Of a DNA stretch of 64,000 nt, positions 46,288 to 55,452 are shown in pieces. The notes beneath the pieces were generated by a model. It saw nothing but the letters and a program-made list of their open reading frames with translations, made no database searches and had not been told where the DNA came from. Where the stretch lies: the NCBI GenBank assembly GCA_002840435.1, contig PHAT01000003.1, forward strand, positions 279,830 through 343,829, in the 5' to 3' direction. The stretch's first letter is position 1. Each line of letters opens with the position of its first letter. The DNA comes from Deltaproteobacteria bacterium HGW-Deltaproteobacteria-6. Lineage in GTDB: Bacteria > Desulfobacterota > Syntrophia > Syntrophales > Smithellaceae. A program made the translations under genes and the position numbers.

Positions 46288-47022
46288 ATGAAACTGAAAA
46301 TTGGTGAAATAGCAAAACGAAGTCATGTACCGGCCTCGACAATCCGTTATTATGTCGGGGAAGGGCTTCTGCCCAGGCCGGAAAAGGCCAATGAAAAAAT
46401 GGCCTACTACGATGAGGCTTGCATCGACCGTCTCCGCGCCATTCAGGAACTTAAGGAAAAACGCTACTTCCCTCTTTATCTCATTAAGAACATTTTGCGC
46501 CGCATGGACGAGGGGCTGAGCCTCCAGGAAGCGGAAACGGTGGAAAACGCCGTTTTCGGGTCGAGCGACCGCACCGGGCACGGCCTGATTGACCGGCAGG
46601 CCTTTCTTCAGGTTACCGGTTTAACGGATAAAGAGTTAAGTCAGGCGGAAAAGCTGGGCATTCTGATTCCTTTCACGACCAACGGGGACAAACCGCTTTA
46701 CAATGATGACGATGTGCGCGTGGGGCGCGACGCGATCAAAAAAATGCCTGACGTGGGAATGATCCTTCAGGATCTGTCTTTTCTGGTGGAGCTGGGCAGA
46801 AAAATTGTGGAAAGGGAAATGATCCTCCGGCGCAAAATTGTCGCCGGAAAATCAACCCGGGAAAATATCCGCATTACCGCCGAACTGACGCGGATCAGCG
46901 ATTTCTACCGCGACTACCTTCTGCGACGTCTGTTTCAGAAGCAGGTTGAGCAGAACATTCAAAAGAGTTTGAAAAAATCAAATAACAAGACCGCAAAAAC
47001 GAAGCGGCAAAAACGAACCTGA
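46288..47022 (+). CDS. MerR-family transcriptional regulator
   Basis: The 244-residue protein has the MerR winged helix at the start (KIGEIAKRSHVPASTIRYYVGEG with the core STIRYYVGEGLLP), then a long helical region and a C-terminal part longer than usual for the family. No metal-binding cysteine cluster is visible, so it is more like drug or lipid-responsive members. ATG 46288 gives the canonical MKLKIGEIAK start; the alternative at 46273 lies inside the operator dyad. It is 9 bp upstream of the first NMO gene and probably controls the operon. Confidence 0.85.
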   Translation: MKLKIGEIAKRSHVPASTIRYYVGEGLLPRPEKANEKMAYYDEACIDRLRAIQELKEKRYFPLYLIKNILRRMDEGLSLQEAETVENAVFGSSDRTGHGLIDRQAFLQVTGLTDKELSQAEKLGILIPFTTNGDKPLYNDDDVRVGRDAIKKMPDVGMILQDLSFLVELGRKIVEREMILRRKIVAGKSTRENIRITAELTRISDFYRDYLLRRLFQKQVEQNIQKSLKKSNNKTAKTKRQKRT

Positions 47023-47031
47023 GGAGGCACT

Positions 47032-48024
47032 ATGTTTAAAACAGCAATTACGGAAATGTTTGGCGTGAAGTACCCGATTATCTGCGGAGCCATGATGTGG
47101 CTTTGCAAACCGAAAATGTGCGCGGCGGTTTCCAACGCGGGCGGCATCGGCAATCTGACCGCCGGCAATTATGAAACGGCGGAAGAATTCCGCGCGGCCA
47201 TCCGGGAAACACGCCAGCTCACCGATAAGCCTTTCTTTGTAGCGATCACGCTTTTGCCGTCGGTCAGAATCACCCCGGAACACCATAAAATGTATGTTAA
47301 AGTCTGCGCCGAGGAAAAGGTGGCCGGCATTGAATTTTCGGGCACACCACTGGATAAGGTCGCGGGCATGGAAGCAGTTGAACTGCTTAAAAATGCCGGC
47401 GTGAAAATGTTTCACAAAGTCGGTGCGCTGCGTCACGCCCTGCATGCGGAAAAAATAGGCTTTGACGGCATTTACGCGGCAGGTATTGAAGAAGGCGGTC
47501 ATCCTCTGAATGATGATGTCACCTCCATGGTGCTCACACCGCGCATTGCCACGTCGGTTAAAATTCCCGTGGTGACGGTCGGCGGCATCGCGGACGGACG
47601 GACAATGGCCGGGGCTCTTGCGCTGGGTGCTGAGGGTGTGATGATGGCCAGCCGCTTTATCGCCACAAAGGAATGCGAAGTGCATGATAACATCAAACAG
47701 GAACTCATCCGTCGGCAGGAAATGGACACGGTGATTTACGGCAAATCCATCGGTCTGCAGGGACGCGGTTTAAAATCCAAGGTCATTGAAGAAGTGCTGG
47801 CCATTGAAGCCAGACACGGCGGCTTCGATGAACTGATCCCGCTTTTGTCCGGCCAGAAAGTAAAGGAAGCATGGGAAAAAGGCGACGTCAATTACGCGCC
47901 GCTCATGGTCGGTCAGTCCATCGGTCTGATTAATGATATTCCCACCTGTGCCGAACTGCTGGAAAGAATGGCGGCCGAAGCGAAAGAACTGTCGGCGAGG
48001 GCTGCAAAACTTTGTGGAAACTGA
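47032..48024 (+). CDS. Nitronate monooxygenase/FabK-like flavoprotein (1)
   Basis: The 330-residue FMN-binding barrel of the 2-nitropropane dioxygenase family begins MFGVKYPIICGAMMWL and shows AVSNAGGIGNLTAG, VVTVGGIADGRTMAGALALGAEGV and MASRFIATKECEVH. The family includes nitronate monooxygenase and FabK enoyl-ACP reductase, which sequence alone rarely separates. The GGIADG and GAEGVMMASRF phosphate-binding motifs are intact. GAGGAGG precedes ATG. A FabK-like or other reductase role fits an anaerobe better than an oxygenase. Confidence 0.85.
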   Translation: MFKTAITEMFGVKYPIICGAMMWLCKPKMCAAVSNAGGIGNLTAGNYETAEEFRAAIRETRQLTDKPFFVAITLLPSVRITPEHHKMYVKVCAEEKVAGIEFSGTPLDKVAGMEAVELLKNAGVKMFHKVGALRHALHAEKIGFDGIYAAGIEEGGHPLNDDVTSMVLTPRIATSVKIPVVTVGGIADGRTMAGALALGAEGVMMASRFIATKECEVHDNIKQELIRRQEMDTVIYGKSIGLQGRGLKSKVIEEVLAIEARHGGFDELIPLLSGQKVKEAWEKGDVNYAPLMVGQSIGLINDIPTCAELLERMAAEAKELSARAAKLCGN

Positions 48025-48066
48025 AACAGAAAGACTTAAAAGAACTTAACTATATAAGGAGCAACT

Positions 48067-49104
48067 ATGAAAACAAGATTAACGGAAATGGTCGGCATCA
48101 AGTATCCGATTGTCCTGTCCGGCATGAGCTGGATCAGCACGCCGAAAATGGTCGCGGCGGTATCTAATGCCGGAGGGCTGGGCATTCTGGCAACAGGGCC
48201 TTTGTCCAGTGCACAAACCAGAGAATCCATTCGCGAAATCCGCAAGCTGACGGATAAGCCGTTTGGCGCCAATGCGTCGCTGATGTTTCCGGGCGCGGCG
48301 GAAAACGCGAAAGTCCTCCTGCAGGAAAAAGTTCCCGTCATCAACTTTGCGCTGGGCAAAGGCGACTGGATTGTGAAGGAAGCGCACAAATACGGCGGAA
48401 AGGTTTTTGCCACGGTAGTCAACTTGAAACATGCCAGGCGCGCGCAGGATTTCGGCACGGACGCGGTAATCGCCACCGGCCAGGAAGCAGCGGCGCATGG
48501 TGAAGATGTCACATCGCTGGTTTTGATTCCGCATCTGGCCGAAAATCTGAAAATTCCGGTAATTGCCGCCGGCGGTTTTGCAGACGGCCGGGGAATCGCC
48601 GCGGCACTTGCTCTGGGCGCGGAAGGCGTGGCCATGGGAACAAGGCTGATGACGACCAAGGAAAGTCCCCTGCATGAAAACTACAAAAAAATGACGCAGG
48701 AAAAAGAAGTTTATGACACGTTGTTTTCCAAGCGCTTTGACGGCATTTTATGCCGGGTCATGAAAACGGATGCGGCCAAACAGGCAATTAAAAAAGGTTT
48801 GAGCTGGCCGGGAGCTTTCTTTAACTCACAGGAAATCGCCCGTCAGGTGGGCGTTCCCTACTTTAAACTTTTCATCGGTGTTCTGCTTTCCGGTTATTCC
48901 AATGCCAAACAGCTCGCCTACATGGCCAACGCTTTCAAAGCGATTAAAGTTGCCACCGAAGAAGGCGATTCGAAAACGGGCGTGCTGCCGGTGGGGCAGG
49001 TACAAGGATTGATTCACGATCAGCCGACCGTCGCGGAACTCTTTGAAAGAATCGTGAAAGAAGCGAAGGCGGCACAGGCCAGGGTGAACGCGGCCCTTGA
49101 ATAA
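48067..49104 (+). CDS. Nitronate monooxygenase/FabK-like flavoprotein (2)
   Basis: The 345-residue homologue of the preceding gene has VGIKYPIVLSGMSWI, AVSNAGGLGILATG, PVIAAGGFADGRGIAAALAL and MGTRLMTTKESPLH. The C-terminal third (about 220-340) differs from gene 1 and lacks its counterpart of the last 60 residues. The two probably arose by duplication and diverged in substrate. AAGGAG is well placed 6 bp before the ATG. Confidence 0.85.
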   Translation: MKTRLTEMVGIKYPIVLSGMSWISTPKMVAAVSNAGGLGILATGPLSSAQTRESIREIRKLTDKPFGANASLMFPGAAENAKVLLQEKVPVINFALGKGDWIVKEAHKYGGKVFATVVNLKHARRAQDFGTDAVIATGQEAAAHGEDVTSLVLIPHLAENLKIPVIAAGGFADGRGIAAALALGAEGVAMGTRLMTTKESPLHENYKKMTQEKEVYDTLFSKRFDGILCRVMKTDAAKQAIKKGLSWPGAFFNSQEIARQVGVPYFKLFIGVLLSGYSNAKQLAYMANAFKAIKVATEEGDSKTGVLPVGQVQGLIHDQPTVAELFERIVKEAKAAQARVNAALE

Positions 49105-49173
49105 TCCGCCATTGCCGAAATACCGTAAAAAGGTTATGGAACAGTAATCATAAGCTGAAGGGGGTAATTGTAT

Positions 49174-49632
49174 ATGTCTATCGCATCAGTATTGCAGGAT
49201 ATGGGAAAATATATCGGGAAAGAAGTATTTGTTTCTGATTGGACTCAGGTGACCCAGGAGCAGATTAATCAATTTGCCGACAGCACAAAAGATCATCAGT
49301 GGATTCATGTGGACCCGGAAAAAGCCGCCAAGGGACCTTTCGGTAAAACCATCGCGCATGGTTTTCTGACGCTGTCCCATCTGCCGTTTTTCAGCTATCA
49401 GGTGCCGCTGAAATTTGAAGGTTCACAAATGTCGATCAACTACGGTCTGGACAAGGTGCGCTTTCTCAATCCCGTGATTTCCGGATCGAAAATTCGTGAC
49501 CGGATCGTTCTTTCCGCACTGGAAGAAAAGCCGGGCAACCGATTGCTGGTGACGCAAACGCACACCATCGAGATTGAAGGACAGGAGAAGCCGGCCTGTA
49601 TTGCAGAAGCGCTGGCCATGATATTTTTCTAA
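49174..49632 (+). CDS. MaoC-like (R)-hydratase domain protein
   Basis: The 152-residue hot-dog protein has DWTQVTQEQINQFADSTKDH with the catalytic Asp in ADSTKDHQWIHVD, and the His in TIAHGFLTLSHLP. MaoC/PhaJ-type enzymes hydrate trans-2-enoyl-CoA or enoyl-ACP. With two FabK-like flavoproteins and a MerR regulator it suggests a small acyl-thioester module. ATG 49174 has GGGGG about 9 bases upstream. A strong terminator follows. Confidence 0.88.
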   Translation: MSIASVLQDMGKYIGKEVFVSDWTQVTQEQINQFADSTKDHQWIHVDPEKAAKGPFGKTIAHGFLTLSHLPFFSYQVPLKFEGSQMSINYGLDKVRFLNPVISGSKIRDRIVLSALEEKPGNRLLVTQTHTIEIEGQEKPACIAEALAMIFF

Positions 49633-49666
49633 GGCCCGGTTCTGAACCAACCGGATCGATCAGCGG

Positions 49667-49711
49667 GGTGCAATGAACAACTTCGGGCCGTTCATTGCAC
49701 CTCTTTTTTTA
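49667..49711 (+). terminator. Rho-independent terminator of the MerR/MaoC operon
   Basis: A perfect 12-bp stem (GGTGCAATGAAC 49667-49678 with its complement 49690-49701) is followed by a run of Ts. Confidence 0.93.
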
Positions 49712-49756
49712 TGTTGTAAAGGTCCTGGAGACCGGCCGGAAAAATCAGCAATGGTG

Positions 49757-50731
49757 TTAGCTGCGGATGGCCTGGAAGGTGACAATCTTCTGACTGGCGT
49801 TTCTGGTGATCCTGCCTTCGCCTTCCAGGTAGCGTAAATGGGCGATGGCTTCACCGGTGGCAAACCATTTCTGGGCGATGGGAAAGTCCTCCCATCGTTC
49901 GCAATCAATATCCCAGGTCATGCCTGCGGCAATTTCATAAGCGTTCAGCGATGCGTTTCCCAGGACTTCCAGGACTTCATCGGCGCGCTCACGATGATGA
50001 AGTTTCAATGCATCAATTCTGCCTTTCAGATCATTAAAGAAATTTCTGTGTCCGGGTAAAACAAGGACGACCGGCAAATCAGACACTTTGTCCAGACTGG
50101 CCATATAATCGGCAAGAGAATTCGTGGTGTAGGCCCATGATTCAATATGCGGTGTGATATCAAAAAGGACATGATCGCCGGAAAAGAAGAGCTTCTTATC
50201 TTTTTCGTACAGACAGATATGCCCCTGCGTATGTCCCGGCGTGGCCACGCATTGCAGACGGTAATCGCCGCATTCGATCACTGTGCCGTCGTCAATTAAT
50301 GTAAAAACAGGTTTTTTTTCAGGACTGTATTTGAAGCCGGGATGGCTGGCGAGCGCTTTCTGTAATTCGTCAGCCGGAAACCCGTTGATTTCGGCAAAAT
50401 CGATCAGGGGCTGCCAGCTCTTATCGTCGTCAAAAACCAGCGAATCAATCCGGCTGAAAAATATTTTGCTTGTTTCCGATGCCAGGCGCAGCACAAGCCC
50501 CGTATGATCGGCGTGCATGTGGGTCAGCATAAAATCCGTCTTGTTCAAATCAAGTCCGAGTTCGGCCACGCCCTTCTGCATCGCTTCATAGCAAACACTG
50601 CGATTGAATCCGGTATCGATGATCAGATTGCGTTCTGCGCCTTTGATAACATAGGAATTCAGTTCCTTGAGCGGGCTTTTCGGCAGAGGCACGACTATCC
50701 GATAAAGTCCTTTCATAATCTCATCAATCAT
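49757..50731 (-). CDS. Metallo-beta-lactamase-fold hydrolase
   Basis: The 324-residue protein has the HxHxDH zinc motif in MLTHMHADHTGLVL, a second-shell VATPGHTQGHICLY and SGDHVLFD. The C-terminal region (about 250-320) is a separate helical piece of the LACTB2-like group (GNASLNAYEIAAGM, then HLRYLEGEGRI), so a glyoxalase-II-like or thioesterase function is possible. Start 50731 (AAGGATG before ATG) is better than 50767. It is next to rng on the same strand, 57 bp after that gene's stop. Confidence 0.88.
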   Translation of the reverse strand: MIDEIMKGLYRIVVPLPKSPLKELNSYVIKGAERNLIIDTGFNRSVCYEAMQKGVAELGLDLNKTDFMLTHMHADHTGLVLRLASETSKIFFSRIDSLVFDDDKSWQPLIDFAEINGFPADELQKALASHPGFKYSPEKKPVFTLIDDGTVIECGDYRLQCVATPGHTQGHICLYEKDKKLFFSGDHVLFDITPHIESWAYTTNSLADYMASLDKVSDLPVVLVLPGHRNFFNDLKGRIDALKLHHRERADEVLEVLGNASLNAYEIAAGMTWDIDCERWEDFPIAQKWFATGEAIAHLRYLEGEGRITRNASQKIVTFQAIRS

Positions 50732-50787
50732 GGATACACATCCTTTTACGCCGTGGCAACAGAACATCGCTTGAACGATGCCGGCAT

Positions 50788-52689
50788 TTAACGATCTCCG
50801 TTATCTTCTCCCGGTTCATCCTGCTCCGGTTCCGGAGCAAATATATCGCCGCTCAGCTCCACGGGATAAAACTCATCCGGCAGGGCGGTGACAATCTTCA
50901 ACGGCTTTACGGGAAACCGGGGAGACTGCGCGCGAGGCACCGGCGGCGGCAAAGCAGGAGGCGGAGGATCATCAACGGCCTCATCCGGAACGGCGCCTTC
51001 CGTTGTAACCGCCGCGCTTTTCTTTTTCCTGTGCCGCGGACGGCGGCGGCTTTTCTTTTTAGGCGTATCTTCTGCAGAAGCCGTTCCCGCATCCGCAGGC
51101 ACGGCGCAAGGCGCAACGGCAACCAGATCAAGATCCGCGTCCGCATCCGTATCTGTATCCGTATCTTCCGCCAGTTTCAGCAGAGAAACATCCTGCGTGG
51201 CATTTGCTTCCAGCGTTTGTTCTTTTATGGATTGCTGAATTTCGAGTTTGTCCCACGCCATATCCGGTTTTCCTTCAATGTAGAGACAGACGCCGAAATT
51301 CGCTTCCAGCTTCATCAGTTCGCTTCTCTTATTGTTCAGAATGTATAAAGCGATTTCATGCGGCAGGCTGATCTTCAACTCTGAGTAAATGCCCTTGACT
51401 GCTTCCGATTCGATTTTACGAAAAGCCCCCAGAGACGCGTATTCCAGAGAAGGCCGAAGTCCGCTGCCCTTGCAATACGGACAGGTGATGTAACTGATCT
51501 CCTGAATGGTGGATTGCTTCTTTTGACGGGACAATTCCAACAGACCGAACTTGGAAATGCGGGAAAGCTGAATTCTGGCGCGATCCATGCTGAGCGCTTT
51601 TTTAAATGCTTTTTCCACTTCCGCAATGTGCTTTTTATCAATCATGTCGATAAAATCGATCACAATTAAACCGCCCAGGTCGCGCAGGCGCAACTGACGC
51701 GCGATTTCATCACAGGCGTCGACATTGGTTTTGAAGGCCGTTTCTTCGATATTTCGTTTATTGGATCCGCGGCCGGAATTGACGTCGATGGTAATCATGG
51801 CTTCCGTGGGATTGATGATGATGTACCCGCCGGATTTCAGTTCCACGCGCTCCTGGTAGATCACACGGATTTGTTCTTCCAGTTCATAGCGTTCAAAAAT
51901 GGGGACTTTATCCTTGTAATTTTTCAAGATGCGCAAATGGCGGGGAGCGACCGCTTTCAAATAGGCGCGCATTTTCCGGAAGGTCTCGACCTCATCGACC
52001 AGAATTTCGTCAATCTCCAACGTCAGGTAGTCTCTGAGCGAACGTACGCCGAAGTCCGTTTCCTGGTAAAGAAAATAAGGCGCCGCGACGCTTTCGGCTT
52101 TTTTGTAAATTTCCTTCCACAAGCGCATGAGAAACTGATAGTCGCGCTGTATTTCCGGCTTGGTGCGGTTAATGCCGGCCGTCCGGACGATAAAGCCCAT
52201 ATCTTCGGGAACTTTGATTTGTTCCATTAACGATTTGATTTTCTGCCGGTCTTCTTCGCTCTCTATTTTGCGCGATATACCGCCACAGAGTTTATTGGGG
52301 AGTAAAACAAGATATCTTCCGGGTAAGGAAATATAGGATGTCAGCAGCGCGCCTTTGTTGCCGATGACTTCCCGGACAACCTGTACGATAATTTCCTGAC
52401 CGGATTTGAGAACCGGTTTGCCGCCTTGCTGACCATTTTCGATTTCGGTCAAATATTCAGGACTGACGTCCCGCAGCGGCAAGAAGCCGTCCTTGACGCC
52501 GCCATAATCGACAAAGGCCGCCTGCAAACCCCGTTCGACTTTCAGCACCTTGCCTTTGTAAATGTTTCCGTTGATCGGTTCGCGCACAGCCATTTGAATA
52601 TTGAATTCAATCAGCTTGCCTTTTTCGTCAACCGTGGCCATGCGCATCTGTTCCTTGTGCACGGCGTTAACGAGCATAATATGTTTCAT
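50788..52689 (-). CDS. rng: Ribonuclease E/G family endoribonuclease
   Basis: The 633-residue protein starts with an S1 domain region (NIYKGKVLKVERGLQAAFVDYG). It continues with the RNase H-like and DNase I-like core (MITIDVNSGRG with catalytic Asp, GGLIVIDFIDM with the second Asp) and the zinc link CPYCKGSGLRPS. The ~130-residue C-terminal tail is an Asp-rich patch followed by a strongly basic RNA-binding stretch (KKKSRRRPRHRKKKS), which RNase G of E. coli lacks. It resembles a short RNase E. Start 52689 is set by AAGGACAG upstream. By family it processes 16S rRNA and decays mRNA. Confidence 0.92.
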   Translation of the reverse strand: MKHIMLVNAVHKEQMRMATVDEKGKLIEFNIQMAVREPINGNIYKGKVLKVERGLQAAFVDYGGVKDGFLPLRDVSPEYLTEIENGQQGGKPVLKSGQEIIVQVVREVIGNKGALLTSYISLPGRYLVLLPNKLCGGISRKIESEEDRQKIKSLMEQIKVPEDMGFIVRTAGINRTKPEIQRDYQFLMRLWKEIYKKAESVAAPYFLYQETDFGVRSLRDYLTLEIDEILVDEVETFRKMRAYLKAVAPRHLRILKNYKDKVPIFERYELEEQIRVIYQERVELKSGGYIIINPTEAMITIDVNSGRGSNKRNIEETAFKTNVDACDEIARQLRLRDLGGLIVIDFIDMIDKKHIAEVEKAFKKALSMDRARIQLSRISKFGLLELSRQKKQSTIQEISYITCPYCKGSGLRPSLEYASLGAFRKIESEAVKGIYSELKISLPHEIALYILNNKRSELMKLEANFGVCLYIEGKPDMAWDKLEIQQSIKEQTLEANATQDVSLLKLAEDTDTDTDADADLDLVAVAPCAVPADAGTASAEDTPKKKSRRRPRHRKKKSAAVTTEGAVPDEAVDDPPPPALPPPVPRAQSPRFPVKPLKIVTALPDEFYPVELSGDIFAPEPEQDEPGEDNGDR

Positions 52690-52785
52690 ATCTGTCCTTT
52701 TCGGCTGCATCCATCATCACGGGCTCACGGGGAGGGACCATCTGTCCGGCCAGCACTGAAACCCGCGCGGTACAACCTTGTATAT

Positions 52786-53391
52786 TTATTTAAAGGCGCT
52801 TACGTCGCCTTTACCAATTCTAATCAGTTCGATGGCGTCATCAACCAGGCTGATGACACTGGACGGCTCGGGAACAATCGTCCCGCCGTCAATAATTAAA
52901 TCGACAATCCGTCCGAAGTATTCGTTAATGATCGCCGGATTGCCGAGATCTTCTCCGTCCTCAGTCTGCACGCTGGTACTGATAATCGGCTGACCGAGCT
53001 CACGTATTAAAGCCAGACAAATTTCATTGTCCGGCACGCGGATGCCGGTGGTCGGCCTTTTCGGTAAAATCATCTTCGGGACAAGACGCGATGCTTCCAG
53101 GATGAACGTGTAAGGCCCGGGCAAAAACCGTTTCATGGTTTTATAGGCATAATCCGTAACCATGGCGTACTGGCTAATATGCTTCAGATCGGAGCAGACA
53201 AAACTTAAAGGGCGTTTCTTGTTTCTTCTTTTAATTTCATAAATTCTTTCGATGCCTCTTTTATTGGATAAATCACAGCCCAATCCATAAACCGTATCTG
53301 TGGGATAGATGATTACGCCGCCATCCCTCAATACATCCGCTGCCTTCTTAATAAGGCGCATTTGCGGATTCTGGCCGTTAATCGACAGCAC
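52786..53391 (-). CDS. Sua5/YciO/YrdC family protein
   Basis: The 201-residue protein has GGVIIYPTDTVYGLGCD, IYEIKRRNKKRPLSF, LPGPYTFILEAS, TGIRVPDNEICLALI and ISTSVQTEDGEDLG. Family members make threonylcarbamoyl-AMP for the t6A37 tRNA modification (Sua5/YrdC), or are YciO homologues of less certain role. The sequence and length suit YciO slightly better, and the decisive active-site residues I cannot separate by eye. Confidence 0.9.
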   Translation of the reverse strand: MLSINGQNPQMRLIKKAADVLRDGGVIIYPTDTVYGLGCDLSNKRGIERIYEIKRRNKKRPLSFVCSDLKHISQYAMVTDYAYKTMKRFLPGPYTFILEASRLVPKMILPKRPTTGIRVPDNEICLALIRELGQPIISTSVQTEDGEDLGNPAIINEYFGRIVDLIIDGGTIVPEPSSVISLVDDAIELIRIGKGDVSAFK

Positions 53392-53492
53392 CGTCTGGCT
53401 CCAGTCTTCCAGTTGCTCTTTTCATCTCTTTATTTATATCAGTATTTCGGAGATTTAGCAATGGCCGTAAACGGCTTTCGCGAAAGAAAAAA

Positions 53493-55070
53493 TTATCTCT
53501 TTTTCTTGTCCTTGCTGAGCTTGTATTCGATACTATCGATCAGGGCCTGCCAGCTGGCTTCAATAATATTTTCAGAAACGCCCGTCGTGCTCCAGAGTTC
53601 GGACCCGTCTGTCGAATCCAGCAGGACGCGGACGCCGGCCGCGGTGCCCTCCGAACCTTCCAGCGTGCGAACTTTAAAATCAACCAGGTGCATTTCCTTG
53701 ATCTGCGGATAAAATTTAGTCAGCGCCTTGCGCAAAGCGTGATCCAGGGCATTGACCGGACCGTTGCCTTCAGCTGCCGTCAATTCCTCCTCGCCGTTAA
53801 CGGATATTTTTATCGTGGCCTGGGAAAGACAGGGATTATCCAGTGTACGCTGCGTGACCACACTGAAGCACTCCAGATTAAAAGGTTCAACAAATTCACC
53901 AATGGCTTTCTTCATCAGGACGGACAAAGAACCGTCGGCCGCATCGAACTGATAGCCTTTGTCTTCCATCAGCTTAACCTGATGCACAACTTTGCCCAGA
54001 GCGTTTTTCCTGTCCAGATCGATCCCCAATGCCTTGGCTTTATAGGCAATATTGCTTTTGCCGGCCATATCGGAAACCAGTACGCGCCGACTGTTGCCGA
54101 CCTGCTCGGGCTGCATGTGCTCATAAGCCAGCGAGTTTTTGGCCACCGCACTGACATGCACGCCGCCTTTATGCGCGAATGCGCTGCGTCCCACAAAAGG
54201 CCGCGACATCAAGGGCGGAATATTGGCCACGTCGCTGATAAACAGGGACAGATTCGTCAGCTGACGAATCGATTCAGCCGGCAGACAATTCATTTTCATT
54301 TTAATTTGCAGATTGCCGATCACCGAAATCAAATCAGCATTTCCGCACCGTTCACCATAGCCATTGACGGTTCCCTGGACCATTTTCACGCCTCCCAGGA
54401 CAGCCGCAACGGAGTTGGCAACGGCCAGTCCGCAGTCATTGTGCACATGAATACCGGCCTGACCCGAAGGAACAACCGAAGAAATCTTTTTCAAAATATC
54501 ACTGATTTCATAAGGCATGGTGCCGCCGTTTGTATCGCAGAAAACAATCTTGTCCGCGCCCGCATCCAACGCGGTTTTCACAACCCGGGTGGCATACCGG
54601 GGATTATTTTTATAACCGTCAAAAAAATGTTCCGCATCAAAAAGCACTTCCTTGTCTTTGGATTTCAGGTAGGCAATGGAATCACGGATCATGGATAAAT
54701 TTTCTTCCAGATTGATTTTCAGAATATCGGTGACGTGCAGGTCCCAGGATTTGCCGAAGATGGCCACGGCCGGCGTCTGGGCCTTGATTAACGCTTTGAG
54801 GTTCGGACAGGCTTCCGGACGAATATGGGCCTTGCGCGTACTGCCAAACGCGGTCAATTTAGCGTTTTTAAACTTCACGGCCTTCGCCATTTCGAAAAAT
54901 CGCACGTCTTTGGGATTGGAACCGGGCCAGCCGCCTTCAATATAGTGGAAGTGAACTTCGTCCAACCGCCTTGCGATGCGCAGTTTTTCTTCAGCGGAGA
55001 AGGTAACCTGTTCACCCTGAGTGCCGTCACGCAACGTTGTATCGTAAATCAAAATCTGGTTCTTTGTCAT
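53493..55070 (-). CDS. cimA: Citramalate synthase
   Basis: The 525-residue HMGL-like enzyme opens IYDTTLRDGTQGEQVTFS, contains EGGWPGSNPKD and HVHNDCGLAVANSVAAVLGG, and ends with a LeuA-type allosteric domain (VEPFNLECFSVVTQRT, then VDFKVRTLEGSEGT). EGGWPGSNPKD is typical of the CimA group rather than LeuA. It makes citramalate from pyruvate and acetyl-CoA, the threonine-independent route to isoleucine. LeuC and LeuD at 12253-14023 can process its product. An isoleucine-rich leader and terminator lie upstream. Confidence 0.94.
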   Translation of the reverse strand: MTKNQILIYDTTLRDGTQGEQVTFSAEEKLRIARRLDEVHFHYIEGGWPGSNPKDVRFFEMAKAVKFKNAKLTAFGSTRKAHIRPEACPNLKALIKAQTPAVAIFGKSWDLHVTDILKINLEENLSMIRDSIAYLKSKDKEVLFDAEHFFDGYKNNPRYATRVVKTALDAGADKIVFCDTNGGTMPYEISDILKKISSVVPSGQAGIHVHNDCGLAVANSVAAVLGGVKMVQGTVNGYGERCGNADLISVIGNLQIKMKMNCLPAESIRQLTNLSLFISDVANIPPLMSRPFVGRSAFAHKGGVHVSAVAKNSLAYEHMQPEQVGNSRRVLVSDMAGKSNIAYKAKALGIDLDRKNALGKVVHQVKLMEDKGYQFDAADGSLSVLMKKAIGEFVEPFNLECFSVVTQRTLDNPCLSQATIKISVNGEEELTAAEGNGPVNALDHALRKALTKFYPQIKEMHLVDFKVRTLEGSEGTAAGVRVLLDSTDGSELWSTTGVSENIIEASWQALIDSIEYKLSKDKKKR

Positions 55071-55107
55071 TTAATCCTCTCTTTCAAACACGGGTTGCCG
55101 TTTCACA

Positions 55108-55145
55108 ATAAAAAAAACCGCTGCCGGGTTTTCCTGGCAGCGGTT
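55108..55145 (-). terminator. Attenuator terminator in the cimA leader
   Basis: A 10-bp stem (55136-55145 with 55116-55125, plus two further pairs past a mismatch) carries, on the minus strand, a run of eight Ts. It is in the transcript between the Ile leader ORF and cimA. The 5' arm (ccgctgcc, 55143-55136) can pair at 7 of 8 positions with GGCCGTGG (55185-55178) at the leader's end, an antiterminator by eye. Confidence 0.8.
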
Positions 55146-55172
55146 GGGAATTTTGCTAACGGAAAAATGCAG

Positions 55173-55247
55173 CTATTCCACGGCCAGGCCTCCTATGGGG
55201 AAGCTAATTATCATGTTAATAATTATCGTTTGCTTTTTGATGATCAT
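55173..55247 (-). CDS. Isoleucine-rich leader peptide upstream of cimA
   Basis: This 24-residue ORF contains 8 isoleucines, including III at residues 8-10 and II at 2-3 and 13-14. It lies between a sigma-70 promoter and an intrinsic terminator before cimA. Ile is the end product of the citramalate pathway, so codon usage matches the gene controlled. It mixes AUC, AUU and AUA codons. An AGG-type ribosome site is weak. Confidence 0.78.
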   Translation of the reverse strand: MIIKKQTIIINMIISFPIGGLAVE

Positions 55248-55281
55248 TCGCCTGATGCCATTAAATAACTAATTTTTCTGC

Positions 55282-55310
55282 ATAATAATTCGTTTGATGT
55301 TTTTTGTCAA
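55282..55310 (-). promoter_or_regulatory. Sigma-70 promoter of the cimA leader
   Basis: On the minus strand TTGACA (55310-55305), 17 bp, TATTAT (55287-55282), 35 bp before the leader ATG. Confidence 0.8.
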
Positions 55311-55452
55311 TAGAAATTAAAACCCCGGCATGATGTTTCTTGGAAAAAATGGTTATCAATGGTAAACATGTAAAAGAATATCCTAAATTCATGGGGATGG
55401 GGGCATCGCCTGCGCGATCCTCCGGATCAACTTTTAACGATCAGGAAAACCA

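Noticed and set aside
46978..47685. 235-codon minus-strand ORF opposite the first FabK/NMO-like gene
   Set aside because: Shadow of a conserved gene in another frame; composition is arginine/histidine-rich with no motif.
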